Assembly (NCBI RefSeq): GCF_041820985.1
Contig: NZ_JBGUAU010000027.1
Span: forward strand, 1-64,000
Reading direction: 5' to 3'
Length of the DNA stretch: 64,000 nt
DNA from: Evansella sp041820985
GTDB lineage: Bacteria; Bacillota; Bacilli; Bacillales; Salisediminibacteriaceae
Position numbers and translations under genes: made by a program. Below, in pieces: positions 52,901 through 61,265 of the stretch (positions within the stretch are counted from its first letter, which is position 1; each line of letters starts with the position of its first letter). The notes under the pieces were generated by a model that searched no databases, was not told the origin of the DNA, and saw only the letters and a list, made by a program, of their open reading frames with translations.

Positions 52901-54978
52901 ACATCACTAAAATCAAATTCTTCAAAATAACTATTTAGTGTAACCACAAGTAGATTATTTGAAATAGCCTGTACCCCAACAACTTTCACGTTTTCTTGAG
53001 GAGTAACAGAAAGACTTCCTACTAATTCCAGTGCCTCGCTCCAAGTTAACAATTCAGTGTTACTAGAGTTTGAAGTATCTCCTTGTAGCGCTGCAAATAC
53101 TTGATCTGCTTCTTGCTTCGTCATTTCTTGAGTTGGGTAAATGTTTCCGTTTTCCTCAAGACTAGCCATGTACCCTGCTTGATGTGCTGCTTCTAAAACG
53201 TAAGCATACCACTCGTCAACAGTTACTTCCCAAACATTTGTAGAAAGATTAAGGTTTTTAAACTTTTCTGTTTTAACAAAACCAAATGTATCATTAATCA
53301 AAGCCATAAACTCAAGTCTTGTAATTGGCTGATTAGCCTTATCACTATCTTCGCTATCAACTAACATTCCTAACTCGTTTAGATCGTTCAATAATAGGCC
53401 ACTAACGATATCAGTAATTTCCACTTCTTCTATATCCATCGGTCCTTCACTTGAACTGTCCGCTTTGTTATGAACTCGTAAATGATCGACATTTGCTCCA
53501 CCACTAGGTGCAATACCAACTGCACGTATGACATTTTCTCCTTCCACTAACTCCGCTTGTAGGGAAGAATATTGCCAAACAGTCCAACCACCAGTAGGAT
53601 CAAATGCTAATTCTGGTGTAACTATTTCTCCGTTCACTAAAATTTCCTTTGGACGTAAATCAGTCCCTCCGTGTGCATAACGGAAATCTAGTTTATACGA
53701 TCCAGCTACAGGAATATCAACGGTCCACTCAATCCAGCCACCTGGAGCATTCGGAACGTAATCAACAAAGCCTGTACCCGTAAAGCCTACATGTTTGTTA
53801 TCGATAATAGCAGCTTCAAATAGTGCATCCTCAGCTTCTAAAATCTCATCAAACTCTAAGTAAACTCGTAAATGATCCACATTTGCTCCACCACTAGGTG
53901 CGATACCGATAGCTCTCACTGTGTTTTCTCCAGCATGAAGCGTTGCTTTCATGGATGTGTATACCCATGTAGCCCATCCACCTGATGGATCAAATGCTAA
54001 ACTACCATTCACAACTTCACCATTTACCACGATTTCTTTCGGACGTAAATCCGTGCCTCCGTGAGCATAACGGAAATCTAAGTTATATTCCCCCGCCACT
54101 GGCACATCCACCGTCCATTCAATCCAGCCACCTGGAGCATTTGGAACATAATCAACAAAGCCTATTCCTGTAAAACCTACATGTTTATTATCAATAATTG
54201 CAGCTTCAAACTCCGCATATTCTGCTTCATAAATACCATCTTTTCCATCTTCCACTGGTTCCGACGGTTCTGTTGGATCTGTTGGGTCTGTTGGGGTATC
54301 GTCCTCAACAGGTAAAAGACCACTAATTTTTAAGTCATCCACATAATGACCTTTCGTTCCACTATTAGGAGTGAAAGTCTCAAAGAAATTAAATTTTGTT
54401 AATGGTTGATCAAATGCTGCACCTTCAAGCTTCAGCTCTCCGTCAATATGTACATCCGCAGTTTGAGCATCAATATCCATTACAACCTTAATGTGATACC
54501 ATTTGTTTTCAACCAATGGAACTAGAGGCTGAAAATTACTACCTGTACGGTAGCTGATATTGCCACCATTCGTTTCCAAAGTCACAGCCGTGCCATTCCC
54601 TTTTAATCGCATCACCTTTGTTGAGCTAGTGTAGCTAGGCTGCATAATCTTCATTTCTACTGTAACTTCCCCTACTAAATCTTCCACTGATTTATATAGA
54701 GCAACATGCGTTACGTCACTTGTATCTTCTAAAAAAACACTCTTATTCGCTTCATCTGGTACTTCTACTACTCTTACAGTACCACCAGCCTCATTAACAG
54801 TGACATTGCCCGGAACATCACCAGTAATATCATCATTGAAATTAGCTTCAAAAGTAAACACATTTTCGTCACTAACATCTGCAGCTTTTACAAAACTAAT
54901 TGGTATAGATGAAAAAACACTCATAAACATAATCATAAATATAAGAGTACAATTTCCTAAACGTTTTGCTAGTCTCAT
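49957..54978 (-). CDS. Secreted multidomain pectinase: CBM35 x2, PL10 pectate lyase, CE8 pectin methylesterase
   Basis: 1673 residues. Signal peptide 1-32; concanavalin-like domain about 38-225; Thr/Pro/Asp linker; two near-identical CBM35 modules (about 249-375 and 378-504, both with DNKHVGFTG.GFVDYVPNAPGGW); an SLH-like region (about 516-640); PL10 lyase about 755-1085 (WQMDHGGWTKNW, VWSAQHDP, WYRFYEIGT); CE8 esterase about 1110-1400 (QDTLY, GDVDFIFGGA, YLGRPW with the catalytic Asp/Asp/Arg); Pro/Gly/Asp linker; second concanavalin-like domain about 1455-1640; lysine-rich tail. The esterase would strip methyl groups and the lyase cut the resulting polygalacturonate. Followed upstream by an AraC regulator in the same direction. 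Enzyme fusion is clear; carbohydrate targets of the modules are inferred. Confidence 0.93.
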   Translation of the reverse strand: MRLAKRLGNCTLIFMIMFMSVFSSIPISFVKAADVSDENVFTFEANFNDDITGDVPGNVTVNEAGGTVRVVEVPDEANKSVFLEDTSDVTHVALYKSVEDLVGEVTVEMKIMQPSYTSSTKVMRLKGNGTAVTLETNGGNISYRTGSNFQPLVPLVENKWYHIKVVMDIDAQTADVHIDGELKLEGAAFDQPLTKFNFFETFTPNSGTKGHYVDDLKISGLLPVEDDTPTDPTDPTEPSEPVEDGKDGIYEAEYAEFEAAIIDNKHVGFTGIGFVDYVPNAPGGWIEWTVDVPVAGEYNLDFRYAHGGTDLRPKEIVVNGEVVNGSLAFDPSGGWATWVYTSMKATLHAGENTVRAIGIAPSGGANVDHLRVYLEFDEILEAEDALFEAAIIDNKHVGFTGTGFVDYVPNAPGGWIEWTVDIPVAGSYKLDFRYAHGGTDLRPKEILVNGEIVTPELAFDPTGGWTVWQYSSLQAELVEGENVIRAVGIAPSGGANVDHLRVHNKADSSSEGPMDIEEVEITDIVSGLLLNDLNELGMLVDSEDSDKANQPITRLEFMALINDTFGFVKTEKFKNLNLSTNVWEVTVDEWYAYVLEAAHQAGYMASLEENGNIYPTQEMTKQEADQVFAALQGDTSNSSNTELLTWSEALELVGSLSVTPQENVKVVGVQAISNNLLVVTLNSYFEEFDFSDVDVVSPTRNWALLSPGFKNLRVDKGALGINKFGQSVLVLHSLDEWDEYAELEFEQEEVRFSGDLANAITEANNLLTWQMDHGGWTKNWPHIYTREWNGTEPRSEWVHNGRELGTIDNDATISEIIFLAQIYNETKDERYKESIEKGFEFLFNLQYDTGGFAQVYPARGNYSDYVTFNDEAMINVLEMLDDVLERRYPFNSDVISNDYYSFIEESMELAVDYIVKAQIEVDGKLNVWSAQHDPVTYEPRGARSYEHASNSGSESIGIIRFLMSRPQTEEVKRSILGALEWLDEVKLENTRYVSGDPNNVYFYDDPNSTAWYRFYEIGTDRGIFSGRDGVIKYDILEIEEERRNGYAWGGHWGTQLLDVSQKIGFFDNKVFVRVVDTNSEDVLGRTLIQDDIERAKGETKELEKKEYEITVAQDGSGDYETVQAAIDAVPENNTKPVTIHIKNGTYYEVVTVPANKPFITMIGESETDTVITYDNYAGKDNGVGGTIGTSGSASVFLRANDFRAENITFENSFDESLDVNGKQAVAVYASGDRMYFKNVKFIGNQDTLYTHSGSQYFYQVYVEGDVDFIFGGARAVFEDSIIHSLDRGSSTNNGYITAASTLLSEEFGMLILNSKLTSDAPAGTVYLGRPWPAGGNPEARGSVVFMHSELGEHIHVSGWTSMSGLDPADARLFEYENYGPGAVVNDARRQLTDEEAAQWTVANVLKGWNPNGDSPGNPNPNPGDGDSPDPGDGDDESPNPEVPDKVYEETVLVFEDFESIAVGSQPDGFTFTGDVSEVVELDGVGKVLHLPASGNSNGFTLEFDPQTGIVSAELDFMQPVRANATVVLVLADDSGNDVIRIEARDHLFSTRLPDNTFKHSTVQNINEKWTNVKVIADVTTQTFNLIIDGEIAFENEGFYRNGENIAQIKSITPGSSVRDHYVDNIKVSELVEVTDSDDNDDSKEKKEKKEKKVKKDKKDKVEKKEKKEKDSDR

Positions 54979-55060
54979 TCTCTCTCCATCTCCCTATTAG
55001 ATTAATAAATATAACGTACAACGAAGAAGCAGCATCACCCCTTTCATTATTCCTTTGGAA

Positions 55061-55933
55061 TTATGTAAACTCTAATGTTTCCATTGTTTCGTTGTTCCTA
55101 AATTTCTTTGGTGTTACAAGAATATGCTTTTTAAAGGTTCTGATAAAATTAGAAGCAGTTAGGAATCCAACCTTTTCCGCAATTTGATTTATTGGAATAT
55201 TTGTATACACTAATAGCTTTTTCGCTTCGTACATCCTTCTTTGCAGAATATATTGATGAACAGTAACTCCAAACTCTTTTTTAAAAAAATGGCATAAATA
55301 ATATTTATTTATGTGAAGTCGCTGTGCTAGATCCTCTAACCGCCATTGTGTATTCCAAATAAGTGCAATCTCTTGTAAAACTCGTTCAAGCATATCTTCT
55401 TTCTCAACAGAACTATTCACAACATATAGGGGGCGTTCAGTTTCTGTTTCTGCCATAACTTCTCTTCCTAGAAACAAAAGTAATTCAAGCATATACAACT
55501 CCAATGCACTCTTACGTTCCCACAATTGGTTACTTCCATCTTCGTGTAATAATTGATCAATAATGTGTTGAAAGCGATCAGCTTTCCACGTATAGAAGTG
55601 AAGGGCATAATGAGGAGTTTTATTCTCCTCAAAAAACTGTTGGAAGTTTGTGAAAATAGGATGCTGAAAGGAGAAGAATTCCTCCGTGAACATAAGGACA
55701 ACTCGTTCATATGGACATCCTTCTTTTAATCTAACTTTGTGTAATTCGGAGCTTTTAAAAAACAAAACTTGTCCTTTTGTTAAACGATACACTTTGTTCT
55801 CGAAAATATAATTCGCTTCTCCATTTGTGAGCCAAACAATTTCATAGCCTTCATGAGAATGAAAATTAATAATTGTTTTGTAATCAGTTTTAAAGTCAAT
55901 CTGAAAAATTGGATCTCTATCTGCCTGAAGCAT
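55061..55933 (-). CDS. AraC-family regulator next to the pectinase gene
   Basis: About 290 residues: an N-terminal cupin-like sensor (INFHSHEGYEIVWLTNGEANYIFENKVYRLTKGQVLFF) and a C-terminal double helix-turn-helix (WRLEDLAQRLHINKYYLCHFFKKEFG.. INQIAEKVGFLTASNFIRTFKKH). It probably activates pectin use from a sugar signal; the neighbouring pectinase, 82 bases downstream and co-oriented, is the obvious target. The start is uncertain: ATG 55933 keeps the whole sensor domain; GTG 55954 or ATG 56089 are possible, and none has a convincing ribosome binding site. Confidence 0.85.
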   Translation of the reverse strand: MLQADRDPIFQIDFKTDYKTIINFHSHEGYEIVWLTNGEANYIFENKVYRLTKGQVLFFKSSELHKVRLKEGCPYERVVLMFTEEFFSFQHPIFTNFQQFFEENKTPHYALHFYTWKADRFQHIIDQLLHEDGSNQLWERKSALELYMLELLLFLGREVMAETETERPLYVVNSSVEKEDMLERVLQEIALIWNTQWRLEDLAQRLHINKYYLCHFFKKEFGVTVHQYILQRRMYEAKKLLVYTNIPINQIAEKVGFLTASNFIRTFKKHILVTPKKFRNNETMETLEFT

Positions 55934-56089
55934 TTTTGTTTCATACTTTCCCACCTGATCACGTCCATTTCTGTCGTCACTATACCTATGTAAGGAAGCG
56001 GTTACAAAATGGATTTTAACATGGATATGGAGTACCGAATATTCACAAATTGGCTCTATAATATTCAAATATTGCTTTATCACATACAT

Positions 56090-56354
56090 CTAATTAAATG
56101 ATTATCAATGGAATCGACTGGCAATAAACATACTAAAAAGCGAAAGAGTCTTAATACCTAAATTGACTTTTTGACTTATGGTACGAAAGAAACCCTTCAT
56201 ACAGAAGGTTATCTTTACTGTACGAAGGGTTTGGTTATCAACTTTTTTGTTGTTTTGTAAATAATTTCTATTTTCAATCTAATCTTTCATAGGAAATATC
56301 TGATCCCACAAGATATTTCCAGTTCCACTAGCATGCAAATATAACCATAAAACG
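56090..56354. other. Intergenic region with a hairpin
   Basis: AAACCCTTC.TACAG (from 56191) pairs with CTGTACGAAGGGTTT (to 56232) in a stable hairpin without a U-tract. No gene is seen. Confidence 0.5.
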
Positions 56355-56397
56355 CAAAAAAAGACAAACAAATCTGGGTGTAATTTGTTTGCCTTTT
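56355..56397 (-). terminator. his operon terminator
   Basis: GGCAAACAAAT pairs with ATTTGTTTGTC on the minus strand, followed by TTTTTTT, about 35 bases after hisI. Confidence 0.9.
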
Positions 56398-56426
56398 CAT
56401 GCTCTATTTAATTAGTAAGCAAATGA

Positions 56427-57110
56427 TTATTCTTTTATTCCACCATGTCTTTCCTCTAACCTTTTCAACACAGCATCCAACGGCAAGCCTTGTTCTCGTA
56501 ACAGCACTAGCCAATGGAATAAGAGATCTGCACTTTCCCAAGTAAGTTCTTCTTTGTCTTTGTTTTTCGCAGCAATAATCACTTCCGCAGCTTCTTCGCC
56601 AACTTTTTTAAGAATCTTATCCACACCTTCCGTGAATAAGTATGTCGTATACGATCCTTCAGGTAATTCAGCTTGGCGTTGGGCGATGACTTTTTCTAGT
56701 TCACGGATGATGGCGAAACGGTCTTCACCATTGGATGGTGCCTCGCTGCTTACGTTGTCATCTACCGTGGAGCCATCTTCCCCTTGCTCTTGTACCTGTT
56801 CTGTAAAGCACGTAAACGTTCCGTTATGACACGCTGGTCCTTTAGGCTCTACTAGCACAACCAACGCATCTTGGTCGCAATCGGTGCGAATATCCACCAC
56901 ACGTTGTGTATTCCCAGAAGTAGCGCCTTTATGCCAAAGCTCTTGACGAGATCGACTATAAAACCAAGTTTCGCCAGTCTCTACTGTTTTTTTCAACGAC
57001 TCCTCGTTCATGTATGCTAACGTTAAAACCTCTTTGCTCTGTGCATCTTGAACGATTGCTGGAATCAATCCTTTATCATCAAACGTAAATTCGATATTTG
57101 CTAGCTTCAT
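56427..57110 (-). CDS. hisI: Bifunctional phosphoribosyl-AMP cyclohydrolase / phosphoribosyl-ATP pyrophosphatase
   Basis: A 227-residue HisIE fusion for steps 2 and 3 of histidine synthesis. The HisI part (about 1-110) has FYSRSRQELWHKGATSGN and the zinc residues in DCDQDA and CHNGTFTC; the HisE part (about 135-227) has GVDKILKKVGEEAAEVIIAAKN. The two are joined by an acidic linker (EQGEDGSTVDDN). Last gene of the operon; overlaps hisF by 4 bases. Confidence 0.95.
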   Translation of the reverse strand: MKLANIEFTFDDKGLIPAIVQDAQSKEVLTLAYMNEESLKKTVETGETWFYSRSRQELWHKGATSGNTQRVVDIRTDCDQDALVVLVEPKGPACHNGTFTCFTEQVQEQGEDGSTVDDNVSSEAPSNGEDRFAIIRELEKVIAQRQAELPEGSYTTYLFTEGVDKILKKVGEEAAEVIIAAKNKDKEELTWESADLLFHWLVLLREQGLPLDAVLKRLEERHGGIKE

Positions 57111-57865
57111 CGTATCTCCAGCCCCTTTTCCTTCAAATAGCTTTTCACTTCTTCTACGGAAGTTTCTTTATAATGAAAGATGGAAGCTGCGAGTGCCGCG
57201 TCAGCTAACCCTTCTTCAAACACTTCGTAAAAATGCTCGCTAGATCCTGCGCCACCTGAAGCAATCACAGGAACAGAAACAGCTTCACTAACAGCTTTCG
57301 TTAATTCCACATGAAAACCAGATTTTTCCCCGTCCTTATCCATGCTCGTTAAGAGAATTTCCCCAGCACCAAGTGCCACGGCTTCCTTCACCCAAGAGAT
57401 CACGTCTCGTTCTGTTGGTTTACGTCCACCATGAGTATAGACACGCCACGATCCTAGCTCGTCATCCCATTTCGCATCCACTGCAAGAACGATACACTGG
57501 GAGCCGAAGAAGTCCGCTCCTTCTTTAATAAGCTCAGGTCGGAGAACCGCCGCCGTGTTCACAGAAACTTTATCCGCCCCAGCACGAAGGATGCGCTTCA
57601 TATCTTCTACTGTGTTAATTCCACCACCAACGGTAAATGGAATCGCAAGCTTCCCTGCCACTTCTTCCACTACTTCCACCATCGTTTCGCGTCCTTCGTG
57701 GGAGGCAGAAATGTCGAGGAAAACTAATTCATCTGCACCTTGCTCGTCGTAAAATGCAGCAAGTTCGACAGGATCTCCTGCATCACGCAAGTTTACAAAC
57801 TGAACGCCCTTCACCACACGACCTTCTTTTACATCAAGGCAAGGGATTATTCGTTTCGTTAACAT
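57107..57865 (-). CDS. hisF: Imidazole glycerol phosphate synthase, cyclase subunit
   Basis: A 252-residue TIM barrel that forms IGP and AICAR with ammonia delivered by HisH. IIPCLDVKEGRVVKGVQF (catalytic Asp), VGGGINTVEDMKRILRAGADKVSVNT and ASGGAGSSEHF are signatures. The start overlaps the hisA stop by one base (TAATG). Confidence 0.96.
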   Translation of the reverse strand: MLTKRIIPCLDVKEGRVVKGVQFVNLRDAGDPVELAAFYDEQGADELVFLDISASHEGRETMVEVVEEVAGKLAIPFTVGGGINTVEDMKRILRAGADKVSVNTAAVLRPELIKEGADFFGSQCIVLAVDAKWDDELGSWRVYTHGGRKPTERDVISWVKEAVALGAGEILLTSMDKDGEKSGFHVELTKAVSEAVSVPVIASGGAGSSEHFYEVFEEGLADAALAASIFHYKETSVEEVKSYLKEKGLEIR

Positions 57866-58596
57866 TAATCCGCCACCTCCTGTAACGCTTCCTCTAAGGA
57901 GATGCGGCCAGTGTACAGCGCCTTTCCGATAATCGCACCAGAAACACCGTCAGACTTCCGCGCTAGTAGGTCACGAACGTCCTTCATCTCGGACATCCCG
58001 CCAGATGCGATGACTTGCTTCCCTGTTACCTTACCAAGCCCAGCAATCGCCTCCACGTTCGGTCCACTAAGCATCCCATCACGAGAGATATCTGTCATAA
58101 TAAACGTTTCCGCTCCATGTTGTACGAGTTCCAGTGCAAGCTCCTCCGCCTTCACCTGAGACGTTTGCAACCAACCATGCGTTGCCACATACCCATCACG
58201 AGCATCGATACCGATCGCCACACGTTGACCACCGTATGTACGAAGCATTTCTTTCACAAACTCCGGATCAGAAATTGCAGAACTCCCAAGAATTACACGC
58301 TCCACACCGTTTTCCAAATACTGAGCAACAGATTCTCGAGTGCGAATACCTCCGCCAATTTGTACTTTGGCCGAAAGCTCCTGAGCCGTTTTCAACACAA
58401 CCCCATGATTCACCGGCTCGCCCTTTTTCGCTCCATCCAGATCAACCATATGAATCCACTGAGCACCTTTTTCTTGAAAACTTTTCGCCATCTCAAATGG
58501 AGAGTCACCATATACCGTTTCCTTATCATAATCTCCTTGAAGTAGACGAACACACTTCCCACCACGTATATCAATTGCAGGGTAAATCGTAAACAT
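57865..58596 (-). CDS. hisA: ProFAR isomerase
   Basis: A 243-residue TIM barrel, homologous to HisF. YPAIDIRGGKCVRLLQGDY, QIGGGIRTRESVAQYLENGVERVILGSSA and ASGGMSEMKDVRDL are family motifs. The ATG follows GGGAGGTG at good distance; a TTG two codons earlier is too close. Two bases separate it from hisH. Confidence 0.96.
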   Translation of the reverse strand: MFTIYPAIDIRGGKCVRLLQGDYDKETVYGDSPFEMAKSFQEKGAQWIHMVDLDGAKKGEPVNHGVVLKTAQELSAKVQIGGGIRTRESVAQYLENGVERVILGSSAISDPEFVKEMLRTYGGQRVAIGIDARDGYVATHGWLQTSQVKAEELALELVQHGAETFIMTDISRDGMLSGPNVEAIAGLGKVTGKQVIASGGMSEMKDVRDLLARKSDGVSGAIIGKALYTGRISLEEALQEVAD

Positions 58597-58598
58597 GA

Positions 58599-59228
58599 TC
58601 AAGACACCTCCCCATCATTTGCGAAATTCTTCAACATTTGCATCCCTAACACACTACTTTTTTCCGGGTGAAACTGAGTGCCCCATACATTTCCACGACC
58701 TACAACCGCAGGCACTAACTGATCTCCATATTCCGACGAGGAAACAAGCACATCATTGCTCGTTTCTACCACATACGAATGAACAAAATACACATGCCCA
58801 GACGGCACATCCTTAAGGATCGGATGATGCTCCTGTTGAAAGTTTAGGCGATTCCAGCCCATATGCGGCACTTTATACGAATGGCCAGTCTCTGTTTTTC
58901 CGGAAAAACGCTTGACGTGTCCTGGTAATAAGCAAAGACCCGGCGTTGGTCCATTTTCTTCACTTTCTTCAAATAGTAACTGCATCCCTAAGCAAATTCC
59001 AAGTAACTGCCGCCCACTTTGCGCCCAGTTCTTCAAAAATTCATCAAGACCTCTTTCTTGAAGCTCCCGCATTCCGTCACGAAAAGAGCCTACTCCAGGT
59101 AGAAGGATTTTCGATGCCTTTTCTAGTTCCTTTGGATCTTCCGATAGAAATGGAGTATGACCGATCCTTTCGAGGCCTTTTGTTACGCTATGAAGATTTC
59201 CCATGCCATAATCTACAATTCCAATCAT
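58599..59228 (-). CDS. hisH: Imidazole glycerol phosphate synthase, glutamine amidotransferase subunit
   Basis: A 209-residue class I amidotransferase supplying ammonia to HisF. LLGICLGMQLLFEESEE holds the nucleophilic cysteine (about 80) and GTQFHPEKSSVLG the catalytic His and Glu. Overlaps hisB by 4 bases. Confidence 0.96.
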   Translation of the reverse strand: MIGIVDYGMGNLHSVTKGLERIGHTPFLSEDPKELEKASKILLPGVGSFRDGMRELQERGLDEFLKNWAQSGRQLLGICLGMQLLFEESEENGPTPGLCLLPGHVKRFSGKTETGHSYKVPHMGWNRLNFQQEHHPILKDVPSGHVYFVHSYVVETSNDVLVSSSEYGDQLVPAVVGRGNVWGTQFHPEKSSVLGMQMLKNFANDGEVS

Positions 59229-59818
59229 GTTAAGCTTCCTTTCGTGGATGGAACTCCTGTCACTCGTGGGTCAATCTGTGTTGCATCATCTAGCGCGCGG
59301 CCAAGAGCTTTGAAAATCGCCTCAATAATATGGTGTGTATTGTGACCATAGTGCACGATAACGTGGAGGTTCATTCTCGCTTCAAGCGCTAACTTCCAAA
59401 GAAACTCGTGAACTAGCTCTGTATCAAAAGTACCTACCTTTTGTGCAGGGAATTCACCACGAAGCTCGAGGTGCGGACGGTTACTTAAATCTACAACAAC
59501 CTGTGCCAGTGCATCATCCATAGGTACGAATGCATTTCCATACCGTTTGATCCCTTTTTTGTCTCCTAGCGCTTGCTTAATTGCTTCCCCAAGGACGATT
59601 CCAATGTCCTCTGTCGTGTGGTGATCATCAATTTCCGTATCACCTTTCGCGACGATCTCTGCATCAAAAAGACCATGCTTCGTAAACAGGTCTAACATAT
59701 GAGACATAAACGGAACATCTGTATCCAGCTTCGCCTGCCCCGTCCCATCTATATTAAAAGAAATTGCAATATTCGTTTCATTCGTCTTACGCTCAATCCT
59801 AGCCTCACGCTTTGCCAT
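59225..59818 (-). CDS. hisB: Imidazoleglycerol-phosphate dehydratase
   Basis: A 197-residue monofunctional dehydratase (no phosphatase domain). The metal-binding signatures DDHHTTEDIGIVLGEA and HNTHHIIEAIFKALGRAL are both present. The start is the ATG after GGAGGAAAAGGAT. It is separated from hisD by a 157-base gap filled with D-family repeats, the only long gap in the operon. Confidence 0.96.
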   Translation of the reverse strand: MAKREARIERKTNETNIAISFNIDGTGQAKLDTDVPFMSHMLDLFTKHGLFDAEIVAKGDTEIDDHHTTEDIGIVLGEAIKQALGDKKGIKRYGNAFVPMDDALAQVVVDLSNRPHLELRGEFPAQKVGTFDTELVHEFLWKLALEARMNLHVIVHYGHNTHHIIEAIFKALGRALDDATQIDPRVTGVPSTKGSLT

Positions 59819-59837
59819 ATCCTTTTCCTCCATTCAA

Positions 59838-59972
59838 AGTCCCCGGACCTGGTCCCCGACAATTCTGTGACAGTTCACATAAAGTCCCAGTCCCTGGTCC
59901 CGGACAATTTTGTGACATTCCTTCAAATTGTGCTAAACTTGTCGGGGACCAGGTCCCCGAAAGTTTTGTGAA
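59838..59972 (-). repeat. D-family GGGACC palindromes inside the his operon, three units
   Basis: On the minus strand three related units follow each other. Each has GTTCACA/GTCACA, AAAACTTTC- or AAAATTGTC-like sequence, then a GGGGACC.GGTCCCC-type palindrome in varying condition (GGGGACCTGGTCCCC, GGGACCAGGGACTGGGAC, GGGGACCAGGTCCGGGGAC). They lie exactly in the hisD-hisB gap. Confidence 0.9.
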
Positions 59973-59975
59973 CTT

Positions 59976-61265
59976 TTACTTTGTTCCCTTGATTTTATTT
60001 AGTCGATAGTCTACTGCTCTTGCATGTGCTTCTAAACCTTCTAATCGAGCAAAGGTGGAAATCTTTTCTCCATGTTCCATAATCGCTTTTTTACTATAAG
60101 AAATAATGCTAGATTTTTTCGTAAAGTCTTCCACATTTAATGGACTCGAGAAGCGTGCTGTTCCGTTTGTTGGTAGCACGTGGTTTGGTCCTGCGAAATA
60201 ATCCCCAACAGGTTCCGTGCTGTAAGTTCCTAAGAAAATCGCACCTGCATGGCGTATCAAAGGTAGCACTTCCCACGGCTCTTCCACAACGACTTCCAAA
60301 TGTTCTGGAGCCAATTCATTTACTGCCCCCACTGCTTCTTCTAAAGAGCTCGCTATATAAATTGCACCATAGTCTTTAATAGACGCTTCTGCAATTTCTC
60401 GCTTTGGCAATGTTTCAAGCTGTGCTTCTACTTCAGCTGCAACTCCTTCAGCCAGCTCACGCGATGTTGTTACTAACACTGCAGATGCCATTGGATCGTG
60501 CTCTGCTTGGGAAAGTAAATCAGCTGCCACAAACGAAGCTTCCGCTGTCTCATCTGCTAAAACAACGATTTCACTTGGTCCTGCAATCATATCAATCGCA
60601 ACTGTTCCAAACACTTGTTGTTTCGCCAATGCTACATAAATATTACCTGGCCCCACGATTTTATCAACAGGTGTAATTGTTTCTGTACCATATGCCAATG
60701 CAGCAATTGCTTGCGCTCCACCAACTTTATAAATCTCCTTAACTCCTAATTCCTTTGCCGTTACAAGCACTACTTCATTTAATGTGCCATCTTTTTGTGG
60801 AGGAGATACCATGACAATCCGCTCCACACCAGCCACTTGTGCAGGCACAACATTCATTAAGATAGTAGAAGGGTATGCCGCCCGACCTCCTGGAACATAA
60901 ACTCCTACTGCATCCAACGGTGTTACCTTTTGTCCAAGAATGGTGCCATCTGGTTTCGTTGTCATCCAAGATTGCTGAACTTGACGCGAATGAAAATCTC
61001 GAATATTATCACGAGCTTCTCGTATGATTGCAATCGTTTCTTCACTTACTTTTTCATAAGCTAATGCAATTTCTTTTTCCGACACCAACAAGTCTTCGGT
61101 GAAGACCGTAACTCCATCAAACTGAGCAGTAAACGCCTGGATTGCCTGATCCCCTTTATTTTTTACAGCTTCAATAATCTGCCTTACAGATTGTCTTTGA
61201 GTTTCCGTACCTTGATCGATGGAACGCTTCAAACTAACGTCATTTGTTAATGGAATAATCTTCAC
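59976..61265 (-). CDS. hisD: Histidinol dehydrogenase
   Basis: A 429-residue zinc enzyme oxidising histidinol to histidine in two NAD-dependent steps. The signature runs VDKIVGPGNIYVALAKQ...IDMIAGPSEIVVLADETA (about 230-260), with QAEHDPMASA and APEHLEVVVEEPW. Overlaps hisG by 4 bases. Its C-terminal codons abut the repeat cluster. Confidence 0.96.
   Translation of the reverse strand: MKIIPLTNDVSLKRSIDQGTETQRQSVRQIIEAVKNKGDQAIQAFTAQFDGVTVFTEDLLVSEKEIALAYEKVSEETIAIIREARDNIRDFHSRQVQQSWMTTKPDGTILGQKVTPLDAVGVYVPGGRAAYPSTILMNVVPAQVAGVERIVMVSPPQKDGTLNEVVLVTAKELGVKEIYKVGGAQAIAALAYGTETITPVDKIVGPGNIYVALAKQQVFGTVAIDMIAGPSEIVVLADETAEASFVAADLLSQAEHDPMASAVLVTTSRELAEGVAAEVEAQLETLPKREIAEASIKDYGAIYIASSLEEAVGAVNELAPEHLEVVVEEPWEVLPLIRHAGAIFLGTYSTEPVGDYFAGPNHVLPTNGTARFSSPLNVEDFTKKSSIISYSKKAIMEHGEKISTFARLEGLEAHARAVDYRLNKIKGTK

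Noticed and set aside
59699..60009. Plus-strand frames across the hisB-hisD gap
   Set aside because: They arise from the repeat palindromes and the antisense of his genes.
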